Assembly (NCBI GenBank): GCA_028873155.1
Contig: JAGWML010000009.1
Coordinates: forward strand, 1-27,138
DNA length: 27,138 bases
From: Acidobacteriota bacterium
GTDB lineage: Bacteria; Acidobacteriota; Terriglobia; Terriglobales; Acidobacteriaceae
Direction: 5' to 3'
Part shown: piece after piece, positions 1 through 7,165 of the stretch
How positions within the stretch are numbered: the stretch's first letter is position 1
How the letters are laid out: each line of letters starts with the position of its first letter
Notes under the pieces: model-generated
Told to the model about the DNA's origin: nothing
Database searches by the model: none
Seen by the model: the letters and a program-made list of their open reading frames with translations, nothing else
Translations under genes and position numbers: made by a program

Positions 1-214
1 GAAAGCCGGTACAGAAAACCACCCTGCACCGTGCGCGCAAACCGGTCTGATGGCCCTTGGGGTCAACCCGGCAGACTGCCCGATACGCTGTTTTTCTCCA
101 ATGCCAAGTGTAACAGGGCAGGCTCTTCGCGCTGCACCGCCCCGGCACTCCCCGTCTTTAGCATTTTGTCAGATAGACGTCCGGGCGAAGCGATGGCGAG
201 CACACCCGCCAGAA
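1..214. other. Left-edge non-coding stretch beyond the S9 peptidase stop
   Basis: No convincing gene lies here; the ORFs that cross it are GC-driven shadows of the peptidase gene. On the minus strand there is an extended -10-like element (TG, one base, then TACACT; positions 107-115) pointing out of the window. It could serve a gene beyond the left edge. No matching -35 is visible and no RNA gene is recognisable. Confidence 0.4.
107..115 (-). promoter_or_regulatory. Candidate extended -10 element, minus strand
   Basis: The minus strand reads TGTTACACT, i.e. a TGn extension directly followed by TACACT (4 of 6 to TATAAT). Extended -10 promoters can work without a good -35, and none is seen here. 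The gene it would drive lies off the left edge, so this is a tentative call. Confidence 0.25.
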
Positions 215-2335
215 CTACTGAGTCGCCGGCATGTAGTGCGCAAACCAGTCCACGGCCCGCTCCATCACGTCCCGGCGGTGTGCCGGGCTCGCAAACCCGT
301 GCCCCTCGTTGGGATAGACCACGAGCTGGGTGGGCACATGCTCGTCGCGCAGCGCATGCCAGAACTCGAAGGACTGAGGCGCCGGGCACTCGCCGTCGCG
401 ATCGCCGACGACGACCAGCGTGGGCGTGTGCGCCTGTTTGATGTAGTTGATGGCCGAGCTTTTGGCATAGACAGCCGGGTCGTCGTACACCGATGCCCCG
501 AAGTACGGGATCATCCACTGGTCGATGGAGTTTTCGCCGTAGTAGCTCAGCCAGTCGGACAGGCCCGCACCGGAGACAGCCGCCTTGAAGCGCTGCGTTT
601 GGGTGACGGCGAACATGGTCATGAAGCCGCCGTAGCTCCATCCGGTGATGCCGACGCGGTTCGGGTCGATAGGGTACTTCACCTCCACTGCGTCCACCCC
701 GGCGAGGATGTCGCGCAGGTCCCCGTAACCAAAGTCTTTGCGATTGGCCTGCGTAAAGGCCTCGCCCTGGCCGAAGCTGCCCCGCGGATTGGGTTGCAGA
801 ACGAAGTATCCGAGCGCGGAAAACGCTCCGGGGCTGAGACCGCCGCCCGCGCCCCAGCGCGACATCACGGCGGCTGCCGGGCCTCCATGGACTTCCACGA
901 TGAGGGGATACTTCTTCGCCGGGTCATAGTCCTTCGGCAGCAGCAGCCAACCCTGTACGCGAAACGCATCGCTCTTCCACGAGAGCGACACAGATTTGCC
1001 CCACGCCGGCTCCACGCCCTCGTTGAGATGGGAGAGCTGCATCACGCCCTCGAGGCCTGAAGTCATGACGGTGCCCGGCTTTGCCCCGTAGATCTCCGGC
1101 GCGCGATCCAACGTGCTGGCAGTAAAGATAAACATTGAGTGGTCGGCTGTGGCGGAGAGACTCATCCGCATGCGGCCGTCGCCCACGCTACCCGGAATGC
1201 TGAAGATGGGCGAGCCGAAAGTGACAGGCCCGTCGCCGGTCCTGTCGCCGGACAATCTATAGCGAATCAACTGGCTGTTGCCGCCAGCCAGCTCCGTCAC
1301 AAACAAATGCTCATTGTCCTGCCACTCCACCCACGCAGGCGAAGTCGGCCGCCCCTGCGTGATGTCTCTCGGCACGCTGCCCGCGGCACTCACCACCCAC
1401 ACGTCGCCGCCCGTCGAGCCCTGATCGCTCATCAGGCCGCCGATAAACGCGATGACTTTTCCATCCGGCGACCAGCGTGGCACGGCGATCTGCAAGCCGT
1501 GGAGCGGACCGGCAACTTCAGGGGGCGCAAGAATAGCCTGCGGCGCGGAGCCGAGGGGCTGTGTGTAGAGCTTCGCCACCCACCAGTTATTTTCACCGGG
1601 CGGGTCGCCGGCGATGTAAGCCAGTCCATTCGAGTCGGGCCGCCAGTCGAACTCATACACATGCAGAGTGGCGGGTGTCACCTGCTCCGGCGCGGCTGGC
1701 TGGGCCGCATCCACGCTCGCCACGGCAACCCGCTGCACCTCGATGTTGTCTTCGCCCATGACGCCGGACCACGGCTTCATGGCAGCCAGCGCACCCGCCG
1801 GGCGCGTGGCTCCCTCCACATAGAGGAAGGCGATCTTCTTCCCATCGGGAGAAAATGCCGCCTCGTGCACATAGCCGTTCAGCGCGGTGAGGCGACGCAC
1901 GGGCTTCGCGTCGAGGCGAGAGAGATAGAGGTCCGCCTGCGCGCCCGGCGCGGCGCAGTCCGAGAAAAAGGCGAGGGATGCCGAGTCGGGCGCCCACGCG
2001 GGCTCGCTCTCCTCGCAGTGCTGGTCGGGCTTGGCGGCAGCCGTCACACGCAAGCTGGCGGCGAGGTCGTCGACAGGAGCGACGCGAATCTCGGCCTTCT
2101 CCCTCTCCGGGTCAATCCAGGCAATGCGCTTGCCGTCGGGAGAGACGGCAACCTGGCCGATCATGCGGCCGCGATTGAGGCCGCGAAGAACGTCGGCAAT
2201 CTGGGCGTGGTCGGAAGACGTTGCGCTCTGCGCGGCCTGTGCGTACAGCGGGCTGTTGGTCCCACAGAATACCGTCGGCAGAAGACTGAATGCAGCAAAG
2301 GCGCAGAGTGCGCTTCGGCACGAGTGTTGCATCAT
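215..2335 (-). CDS. S9 family prolyl-oligopeptidase-like serine peptidase, secreted
   Basis: A 706-residue protein, start at tandem ATGs (2335). The N-terminus has a signal-peptide-like hydrophobic stretch (about 8-34, ending near YAQA), so it is probably exported. Residues of roughly 45-420 carry repeated beta-propeller motifs of the PD40/WD40-like kind (SPDGKRIAW, APDSASLAF, SPDGKKIAF, RPDSNGLAY, SPDGKVIAF). The C-terminal alpha/beta-hydrolase domain has the nucleophile in GWSYGGF (Ser near 567), an Asp in GDRD (near 647) and a His in NEGHGF (near 679), the S9 triad in order. S9 enzymes cleave peptides, often after Pro or as dipeptidyl/acylaminoacyl peptidases; which subtype this is cannot be told. 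The gene lies 41 nt downstream of kdsA on the same strand. No Shine-Dalgarno is seen; a weak TACCAT hexamer lies 6 nt before the ATG. Confidence 0.93.
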   Translation of the reverse strand: MMQHSCRSALCAFAAFSLLPTVFCGTNSPLYAQAAQSATSSDHAQIADVLRGLNRGRMIGQVAVSPDGKRIAWIDPEREKAEIRVAPVDDLAASLRVTAAAKPDQHCEESEPAWAPDSASLAFFSDCAAPGAQADLYLSRLDAKPVRRLTALNGYVHEAAFSPDGKKIAFLYVEGATRPAGALAAMKPWSGVMGEDNIEVQRVAVASVDAAQPAAPEQVTPATLHVYEFDWRPDSNGLAYIAGDPPGENNWWVAKLYTQPLGSAPQAILAPPEVAGPLHGLQIAVPRWSPDGKVIAFIGGLMSDQGSTGGDVWVVSAAGSVPRDITQGRPTSPAWVEWQDNEHLFVTELAGGNSQLIRYRLSGDRTGDGPVTFGSPIFSIPGSVGDGRMRMSLSATADHSMFIFTASTLDRAPEIYGAKPGTVMTSGLEGVMQLSHLNEGVEPAWGKSVSLSWKSDAFRVQGWLLLPKDYDPAKKYPLIVEVHGGPAAAVMSRWGAGGGLSPGAFSALGYFVLQPNPRGSFGQGEAFTQANRKDFGYGDLRDILAGVDAVEVKYPIDPNRVGITGWSYGGFMTMFAVTQTQRFKAAVSGAGLSDWLSYYGENSIDQWMIPYFGASVYDDPAVYAKSSAINYIKQAHTPTLVVVGDRDGECPAPQSFEFWHALRDEHVPTQLVVYPNEGHGFASPAHRRDVMERAVDWFAHYMPATQ

Positions 2336-2376
2336 GCGGTCATGGTAGCAGTCACAACCGGATTCTGGCGCTCGCG

Positions 2377-3192
2377 CTACGGCTGAGCTGCCATATGAAT
2401 GGCCAGCAGCCGCTCCAGCAGCGGCTTGAGCAGCTTCAGGTCCAGCGCATTCGCGCCGTCGGATTTGGCATTCTTCGGGTCGTCGTGGACCTCAAGGAAG
2501 AGGCCATCGATGCCGGCGGCCACGGCAGCGCGGGCAAGCAGCGGGATGAACTCCGGCTGGCCGCCGCTGACGCCGCCCGCCGCCGAGGGCTGCTGCACGG
2601 AGTGCGTGCCATCGAAAACAACTGGCGCCATTTTGCGCATCACCGGCAGCGATCGATAGTCCACCACCAGCGTGTTGTAGCCGAAGCTGGCGCCGCGCTC
2701 GGTGAGGAAGACACGCTCGTTTCCCGTGGAGCGGACTTTCTCGACCGGATGAATCATGTCCCACGGCGCAACGAACTGTCCCTTCTTGATGTTGACGGCG
2801 CGGCCCGTCTTGCCCGCAGCGACGAGCAGGTCAGTCTGGCGGCAGAGGAAGGCCGGAATCTGCAGCACGTCTACGGCTTCCGCCGCGGCTTCGCAGTGGC
2901 CGGGCTCATGCACGTCGGTCAGCACGGGCAGGCCGGTGTCTTTGGCGAGACGCCCGAGGATTGCCGTACCCTCTTTCAGTCCGGGGCCGCGAAAGCTCTT
3001 GACGCTGGTGCGGTTGGCCTTGTCGTAGCTGGCTTTAAAGATGTAGGGAATGCCGAGGTCGCTGGCGATGCGCTGGATGGCTTCTGCCATGCGGCGCACA
3101 TGCGCTTCCGACTCGATGACGCACGGCCCGGCGATGAGGAAGAGACTCCCATCGCCGACATGCACAGGACCTATCTCGAATGTGTGGCTCAC
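2377..3192 (-). CDS. kdsA: 3-deoxy-8-phosphooctulonate (Kdo-8-P) synthase, class II
   Basis: Condenses phosphoenolpyruvate with arabinose-5-phosphate to Kdo-8-phosphate, the first committed step of the Kdo sugar of lipopolysaccharide. From the GTG at 3192 the protein is 271 residues, the usual family length, and opens SHTFEIG just before the conserved core. The frame stays open to 3408, but the upstream 72 codons do not resemble the family, so GTG is preferred. Signatures: FKASYDKANR (52-61), RGPGL (68-72), TDVHEP (92-97), RQTD (118-121). Cys24 in AGPC, with His197, Glu234 and Asp245, matches the metal-binding set of class II (metal-dependent, Aquifex-type) enzymes; class I enzymes such as E. 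coli have Asn at the Cys position. No Shine-Dalgarno precedes the GTG; a TAGAAT hexamer sits 7 nt upstream. Its presence implies a Kdo-containing outer membrane. Confidence 0.95.
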   Translation of the reverse strand: MSHTFEIGPVHVGDGSLFLIAGPCVIESEAHVRRMAEAIQRIASDLGIPYIFKASYDKANRTSVKSFRGPGLKEGTAILGRLAKDTGLPVLTDVHEPGHCEAAAEAVDVLQIPAFLCRQTDLLVAAGKTGRAVNIKKGQFVAPWDMIHPVEKVRSTGNERVFLTERGASFGYNTLVVDYRSLPVMRKMAPVVFDGTHSVQQPSAAGGVSGGQPEFIPLLARAAVAAGIDGLFLEVHDDPKNAKSDGANALDLKLLKPLLERLLAIHMAAQP

Positions 3193-3199
3193 GTGTGCG

Positions 3200-3226
3200 A
3201 TTCTATCGCGCCGGAGGAGACGCCAA
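3200..3226 (-). promoter_or_regulatory. Candidate kdsA promoter with -10 abutting the start codon
   Basis: On the minus strand TTGGCG (3226-3221) is followed after 15 nt by TAGAAT (3205-3200, 5 of 6 to consensus). Only 7 nt separate TAGAAT from the GTG start of kdsA, and that gap contains no Shine-Dalgarno. The predicted transcript would start at or next to the start codon (leaderless). Confidence 0.4.
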
Positions 3227-3371
3227 GCTTCCCCCCAGCGCAGAGTGCAAGGAATGCGACAGCGGCTCCGCAATCGCTGAAGCACGGAGCCACGGCCCTT
3301 GGGTGGCATTTCCCTCAGGAACATACGACTCTGCGCGCAACCGAACAGGCCACAAGAATGATGGAACCGCC

Positions 3372-3941
3372 CTAGGAGTGGCCTCCATTGGCATGCTTGC
3401 GCGACCACTCCCAGAGAGCGCGTTCGAGCGCGTGCAGGGGCGTGGGGCCGGGCAGGTTGTCCTGCGGCTGCACCATTCCTCCGGCGGCGAGCCGATTGCA
3501 GAAGGCCACATACTCGGCGTAGAAGTCCACGTCGTGGCGGGCGTGGCCGAGCGCATCGAGCGTGCGGAAGTCGAGCACAGCGTATCTCTCAGGAAAGATG
3601 GCTGCCAGAATCGCCGACGCAATGGGCAGATCGACGCCGTGCAGAGCGGTCAGCGCGCCAACCGCATCCTGCACCGACGAGCTGGGCGAAGCTGCTACCC
3701 GCAGCGCGTGACGGATCTTCTCGCCACTATTGGCGATGAGGTAGTGCACCACCCGCTCGGACTTCCAGCGGACGATGGCTTCGAGATTGGAGAGCGAATG
3801 CTCCCCGTTGCGGATCGCCGCGCCAGCCTCGTACGCTGCCGCTTCCGACTCCTTTTCCTTTTCACCAGCCTTGGCCCAGTACTGCTCCGCCAGCCCCTGC
3901 AATTCACCCGCTCCGGGCTGAAGTTCAAAGTGCGATATCAT
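3372..3941 (-). CDS. Small HhH-GPD-like protein of unknown function
   Basis: A 189-residue protein starting at ATG 3941, chosen because a good GGAGGG lies 7 nt upstream; the frame is open further but the extension is not protein-like. I do not recognise a named family with certainty. Residues about 98-131 (TALHGVDLPIASAI, then AVLDFRTLDALG) resemble the helix-hairpin-helix and following Asp of HhH-GPD DNA glycosylases, where the pattern is LxGVGxKxA then VDTHVxRV; Asp124 would be the counterpart of the catalytic Asp. The rest is helical, with a Glu/Lys-rich segment around 24-40. No iron-sulfur cysteine motif is present and the protein is shorter than typical EndoIII/MutY. It has its own promoter (3971-4000) and lies between pyrG and kdsA. 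A nucleic-acid-binding or base-excision role is an inference from the fold motif only. Confidence 0.75.
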   Translation of the reverse strand: MISHFELQPGAGELQGLAEQYWAKAGEKEKESEAAAYEAGAAIRNGEHSLSNLEAIVRWKSERVVHYLIANSGEKIRHALRVAASPSSSVQDAVGALTALHGVDLPIASAILAAIFPERYAVLDFRTLDALGHARHDVDFYAEYVAFCNRLAAGGMVQPQDNLPGPTPLHALERALWEWSRKHANGGHS

Positions 3942-3968
3942 GTGGAGCCCTCCGTGCAAAAAACGAAG

Positions 3969-3996
3969 CAACAATAGGCCCGGCGTGAAATTGTTG
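3969..3996. repeat. Inverted repeat CAACAAT-14-ATTGTTG over the promoter hexamers
   Basis: CAACAAT (3969-3975) and ATTGTTG (3990-3996) are perfect inverted copies separated by 14 nt. One arm overlaps the -10 and the other touches the -35 of the promoter at 3971-4000. That placement would suit an operator, but a 7-bp arm pair can occur by chance. Confidence 0.35.
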
Positions 3997-4000
3997 TCAA
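3971..4000 (-). promoter_or_regulatory. Sigma70-type promoter for the HhH-GPD-like gene
   Basis: A perfect -35 TTGACA (4000-3995) is followed after 18 nt by TATTGT (3976-3971, 4 of 6). The start of transcription would be near 3964, giving a leader of about 22 nt that contains the GGAGGG ribosome binding site of the gene starting at 3941. Confidence 0.55.
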
Positions 4001-4112
4001 TAGCCAACTTGGGTCTATGTGGACCGGGGAGCGCGGGAAACCCAAGCGGCGCAAGAGACTTATGAAATAAGCAGAGAGAGAAATTGCCCGCCGAATGGGG
4101 GACAAACGGGAA

Positions 4113-4137
4113 CGCCGCAGGAGGCTGTCCTGCGGCG
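4113..4137 (-). terminator. Strong hairpin downstream of pyrG
   Basis: CGCCGCAGGA (4113-4122) and TCCTGCGGCG (4128-4137) form a perfect 10-bp GC-rich stem with a 5-nt loop, 19 nt past the pyrG stop codon. On the pyrG strand it is followed by TTCCCGTTTG, only a weak U-tract. It is probably a terminator or a 3'-end stabilising hairpin that separates pyrG from the gene after it. Confidence 0.6.
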
Positions 4138-4156
4138 CGATCCAAGTCAGAGAGTC

Positions 4157-5821
4157 TTATGCGCGAGAGGGTATGGCATCCGAAGACGCCTGCTGGCCCG
4201 CTCGTACCTGCCGGTTCTTGTAACTGGCCACGATGAACTCGCGGAAGAGCGGATGCGGTTCGAGCGGCTTGGACTTGAACTCAGGGTGGAACTGGCAGCC
4301 GATGAAGTAAGGGTGGCTTGGAATCTCGACGATCTCCACATAGGTTGCATCGGGCGTGGTGCCGCTGATTTGCAATCCGGCGCCGGTCAGCAGCGGTTCG
4401 TATTCGCGGTTGAACTCGTAGCGATGGCGGTGGCGCTCGCTAATCTCGCTCTTGCCGTAGACGCGGTGCGCCAGCGTGCCCTCCTGCAGGATGCAGGTCC
4501 ACGCACCGAGGCGCATCGTGCCGCCCATCTCTTCCACGCCGAGTAGTTCGCGCAGCTTATAGATGATGCGGTGCTGCGCTGCGGGATCGAACTCGCTGGA
4601 GTTGGCATCCTTGAGCCCGCAGACGTTGCGCGCGAACTCGATGCACGCGGTCTGCATACCGAGGCAGATGCCAAAGTAGGGCACTTGCTTCTCGCGCGCG
4701 TAGCGGATGGCGTTGAGCATACCTTCGATGCCACGCTTGCCAAAGCCGCCGGGCACGAGGATGCCGTCGAAGCCTTCGAGCTGCGATTCATAGCTGCGGT
4801 CGTCCGGCGTCTTCGATTCGAGGCCCTCGGCTTCAATCCAGGTAACCTTGAGCTTGAGCTGGTGGGCGATGGCGCCGTGGGTCAGCGCCTCCTTGAGCGA
4901 CTTGTAGCTGTCCTCATACTCCACATACTTGCCGACAATGCCGATGGAGACTTCGTCGTGCGGATGGCGGCAGCGATCGACAAGCTCCTTCCACTGGCTC
5001 ATGTCGGCTTCGGGCGCTTCCTTGTGGAGATACTTGAGGATGAGAGCGTCGAGTCCTTCCGCGGCGAAGTGGAGCGGCACTTCATAGATCGTGGGCACGG
5101 TGGCGGCGCCAATCACGGCGCGCTCCTCCACGTTGCAGAAGGCGGCAATCTTCTGCTTCATCTCACGGCCCAGGTGATGGTCAGACCGACAGAGCAGGAT
5201 GTCGGCCTGGATGCCGATGGAGAGCAGCTCCTTCACGGAGTGCTGTGTGGGCTTGGTCTTCAGCTCCTGCGCCGCGGCGATCCACGGTACCAGCGTGAGA
5301 TGGATAAAGATAGTATTCTCGCGGCCCAGCTCCTGCCGCATCTGGCGAATGGCTTCAAGGAATGGCAGCGATTCGATGTCGCCAACCGTGCCGCCGATTT
5401 CGACGATAGTCACATCCGCGCCGTTGGCGGCTACCTTGCGCATGGCGTTCTTAATCTCGTTGGTGACATGGGGAATGACCTGGACGGTCTTCCCGAGATA
5501 GTCGCCGCGGCGCTCCTTCAAAATGATCTGCTCGTAGATGCGGCCCGTAGTCAGGTTATTGTCGCGTGAGAGCGGCGCATGGGTGAAGCGCTCGTAGTGC
5601 CCGAGGTCCAGGTCGGTCTCAGCGCCGTCGTCCGTGACGAAGACCTCGCCGTGTTGGAACGGCGACATGGTGCCGGGATCCACGTTGAGGTACGGGTCGA
5701 ACTTCATCATGTTGACGCGGAGGCCGCGGCTCTCCAGCAGGCAGCCGATGGAGGCTGCCGCAAGTCCCTTGCCTAAACTGGACACAACTCCGCCCGTCAC
5801 AAAGACATACTTTGCCGACAT
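4157..5821 (-). CDS. pyrG: CTP synthase (glutamine-hydrolysing)
   Basis: Converts UTP to CTP using ATP and ammonia released from glutamine, the last step of de novo pyrimidine nucleotide synthesis, in the cytosol. From ATG 5821 the protein is 554 residues, typical for the family, and begins KYVFVTGGVVSSLGKG, the canonical synthetase P-loop (about 10-19). A GAGG sits 9 nt before the ATG. FDPYLNVDPGTM (41-52), EIGGTVGDIES (141-151) and GRE-MKQKIAAF mark the amidoligase domain (1-270). The class I glutamine amidotransferase domain (about 292-540) has the nucleophile Cys386 in GICLGMQ and His512/Glu514 in FHPEF. The upstream frame is open for 65 more codons but is not family-like. A hairpin follows the stop, and the aldo/keto reductase gene diverges upstream. 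Confidence 0.98.
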   Translation of the reverse strand: MSAKYVFVTGGVVSSLGKGLAAASIGCLLESRGLRVNMMKFDPYLNVDPGTMSPFQHGEVFVTDDGAETDLDLGHYERFTHAPLSRDNNLTTGRIYEQIILKERRGDYLGKTVQVIPHVTNEIKNAMRKVAANGADVTIVEIGGTVGDIESLPFLEAIRQMRQELGRENTIFIHLTLVPWIAAAQELKTKPTQHSVKELLSIGIQADILLCRSDHHLGREMKQKIAAFCNVEERAVIGAATVPTIYEVPLHFAAEGLDALILKYLHKEAPEADMSQWKELVDRCRHPHDEVSIGIVGKYVEYEDSYKSLKEALTHGAIAHQLKLKVTWIEAEGLESKTPDDRSYESQLEGFDGILVPGGFGKRGIEGMLNAIRYAREKQVPYFGICLGMQTACIEFARNVCGLKDANSSEFDPAAQHRIIYKLRELLGVEEMGGTMRLGAWTCILQEGTLAHRVYGKSEISERHRHRYEFNREYEPLLTGAGLQISGTTPDATYVEIVEIPSHPYFIGCQFHPEFKSKPLEPHPLFREFIVASYKNRQVRAGQQASSDAIPSRA

Positions 5822-6116
5822 CGCTGCAACCTCACTATTGGAATGTGCTGATTGGCCGAACCAGGTGGGCACAGTCAAGTATGGCAGAGATGCGCGGGTG
5901 AAGTGAACCGGAAATTTACGCGTTGCCAAACAAGACGCATCACACTCTGCAAATCTTCTTTTCCAACAATAAGATGCGGTGCCGCGGACCACGAGTCTGA
6001 GTGATATGCAACACATCCACGGTGTGGAAAACAGCGCACATTTGAGGGCATCACAAAGGCCCCTTGCCGGTTGGCGGCGGCGGGCCTAGGATGCTCGGTG
6101 AAAGGGAGCGACCACG
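5822..6116. other. Divergent intergenic region between pyrG and the aldo/keto reductase
   Basis: About 295 nt without a gene. It holds the pyrG ribosome binding site at the left and the aldo/keto reductase promoter and ribosome binding site at the right. The centre contains a short CCAC-ggt-GTGG hairpin and is more AT-rich than the genes. No riboswitch or strong operator is recognised. Confidence 0.4.
6064..6092 (+). promoter_or_regulatory. Candidate promoter of the aldo/keto reductase gene
   Basis: TTGCCG (6064-6069, 4 of 6) and TAGGAT (6087-6092, 4 of 6) are exactly 17 nt apart. Transcription would begin near 6099, just before the ribosome binding site AAAGGGAG (6101-6108) and the ATG at 6117. 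Confidence 0.4.
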
Positions 6117-7115
6117 ATGACGACAGCGGTGCTTGCTGAGCGGCGCAAACTGGGGAAAAGCGGTCCGGCGGTCTTTCCGATTGCCCTGGGCTGCATGGGC
6201 ATGAGCGGCATGTACGGCCCCGCCGATGAGCCGGAGAGCCTGGCGACGATCCACGCCGCAATCGACGCGGGGGTGAACCTGCTTGATACGGGCGACTTCT
6301 ACGGCATGGGGCACAACGAGATGCTGCTCGCCAAGGCGCTTCGCTTTCAGCGCGAAGACGTGCTGCTGAGCGTCAAGTTTGGCGCGCAACGCGGCCCCAG
6401 CGGAGTATGGCTTGGCTATGACGCCCGCCCGGCAGCCGTGCAGACCGCGCTCGCCTACTCGCTCAGGCGGCTGGGCGTGGAATACATCGACATCTACCGC
6501 CCCTCACGGCTGGACCCGCAGGTGCCTATCGAGGACACCATCGGCGCAATCCAGCGCATGGTGGAGGCAGGCTACGTGCGCCACATCGGCCTGTCGGAGA
6601 TGGGACCGGAGACGATCCGGCGCGCAGCAGCGGTGCATCCGATTGTGGATCTGCAGATTGAGTACTCGCTGGTGAGTCGGGGACCGGAGAAAAAGATCTT
6701 CCCTGTGCTCGACGAACTGGGCATTGGAGTGACCGCCTATGGCGTGCTCTCGCGCGGACTGCTGACGGGGTCGCGGCCGACGGCCAAGAGCGATATTCGT
6801 GGCCACTTCCCGCGATTCCAGGGTGAGAACCGCGCCAGGAATGAACAACTGGTGGGCCGCTTGAAGAAGTTGGCCGCGGACAAGGGCGTGACCGCAGCAC
6901 AACTGGCAACGGCATGGGTAATGGCAAAGAGCAAGACGATTGTTCCAGTGATGGGTGCACGGACGCAGGCGCAGCTTGCCGAAACACTGAAGGCGCTGGA
7001 GGTGAGGCTGACACCGGCTGAGATCGCGGCGCTCGAAGCGGAGGTTTCGGCGGAGGCAGTGGCCGGCACGCGCTACGACTCCAACCAGATGAAGGTTCTA
7101 GACAGTGAGAAGTGA
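6117..7115 (+). CDS. Aldo/keto reductase with a substituted catalytic His
   Basis: A 332-residue (alpha/beta)8-barrel oxidoreductase of the aldo/keto reductase superfamily, expected to bind NADPH. ATG 6117 is preceded by AAAGGGAG. Family marks: LGCMGMSGMYG (24-34), the catalytic Asp57 and Tyr62 in DTGDFYG, Lys87 in SVKFG, the GYVRHIGLSE strand, and a C-terminal cofactor segment with IVPVMGARTQAQL. The fourth tetrad residue, normally His in a motif like LYYQHRxDP, is Ser130 in IYRPSRLDP; the surrounding motif is otherwise intact, so this is a real substitution rather than a frameshift. I believe other members carry RPxRLDP too, but could not check. The substrate is unknown; chemistry may differ from ordinary carbonyl reduction. 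It diverges from pyrG and converges with the TonB-dependent receptor. Confidence 0.92.
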   Translation: MTTAVLAERRKLGKSGPAVFPIALGCMGMSGMYGPADEPESLATIHAAIDAGVNLLDTGDFYGMGHNEMLLAKALRFQREDVLLSVKFGAQRGPSGVWLGYDARPAAVQTALAYSLRRLGVEYIDIYRPSRLDPQVPIEDTIGAIQRMVEAGYVRHIGLSEMGPETIRRAAAVHPIVDLQIEYSLVSRGPEKKIFPVLDELGIGVTAYGVLSRGLLTGSRPTAKSDIRGHFPRFQGENRARNEQLVGRLKKLAADKGVTAAQLATAWVMAKSKTIVPVMGARTQAQLAETLKALEVRLTPAEIAALEAEVSAEAVAGTRYDSNQMKVLDSEK

Positions 7116-7165
7116 AACAGGCCCACGCCCTTCGCTCTCACCAATGCCGACCCTGGGCTCTTGCC

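Noticed and set aside
11..16. System-level search for defence, phage, CRISPR or insertion sequence elements across the window
   Set aside because: No repeat arrays, transposase motifs, integrases, toxin-antitoxin pairs or defence nucleases were seen; the AAA ATPase stands alone and the winged-helix gene pairs with carbonic anhydrase, not with a toxin.
1139..2386. 415-codon open frame on the plus strand opposite the S9 peptidase
   Set aside because: It lies antisense to a gene with a complete catalytic triad, has no recognisable motif, and is explained by GC-rich codon use. The same holds for the antisense frames at 2290-3375, 4571-5569, 15521-16492, 20747-21847 and 25941-27005.
3372..4145. 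Longer version of the HhH-GPD-like protein starting at 4145
   Set aside because: It would run through the pyrG hairpin and the promoter, and its first 68 residues are not protein-like; ATG 3941 has GGAGGG at the right distance.
7116..7165. Bidirectional terminator between the aldo/keto reductase and the TonB receptor
   Set aside because: Only a 5-bp GCCCA/TGGGC pair with a long loop and no T-tract.
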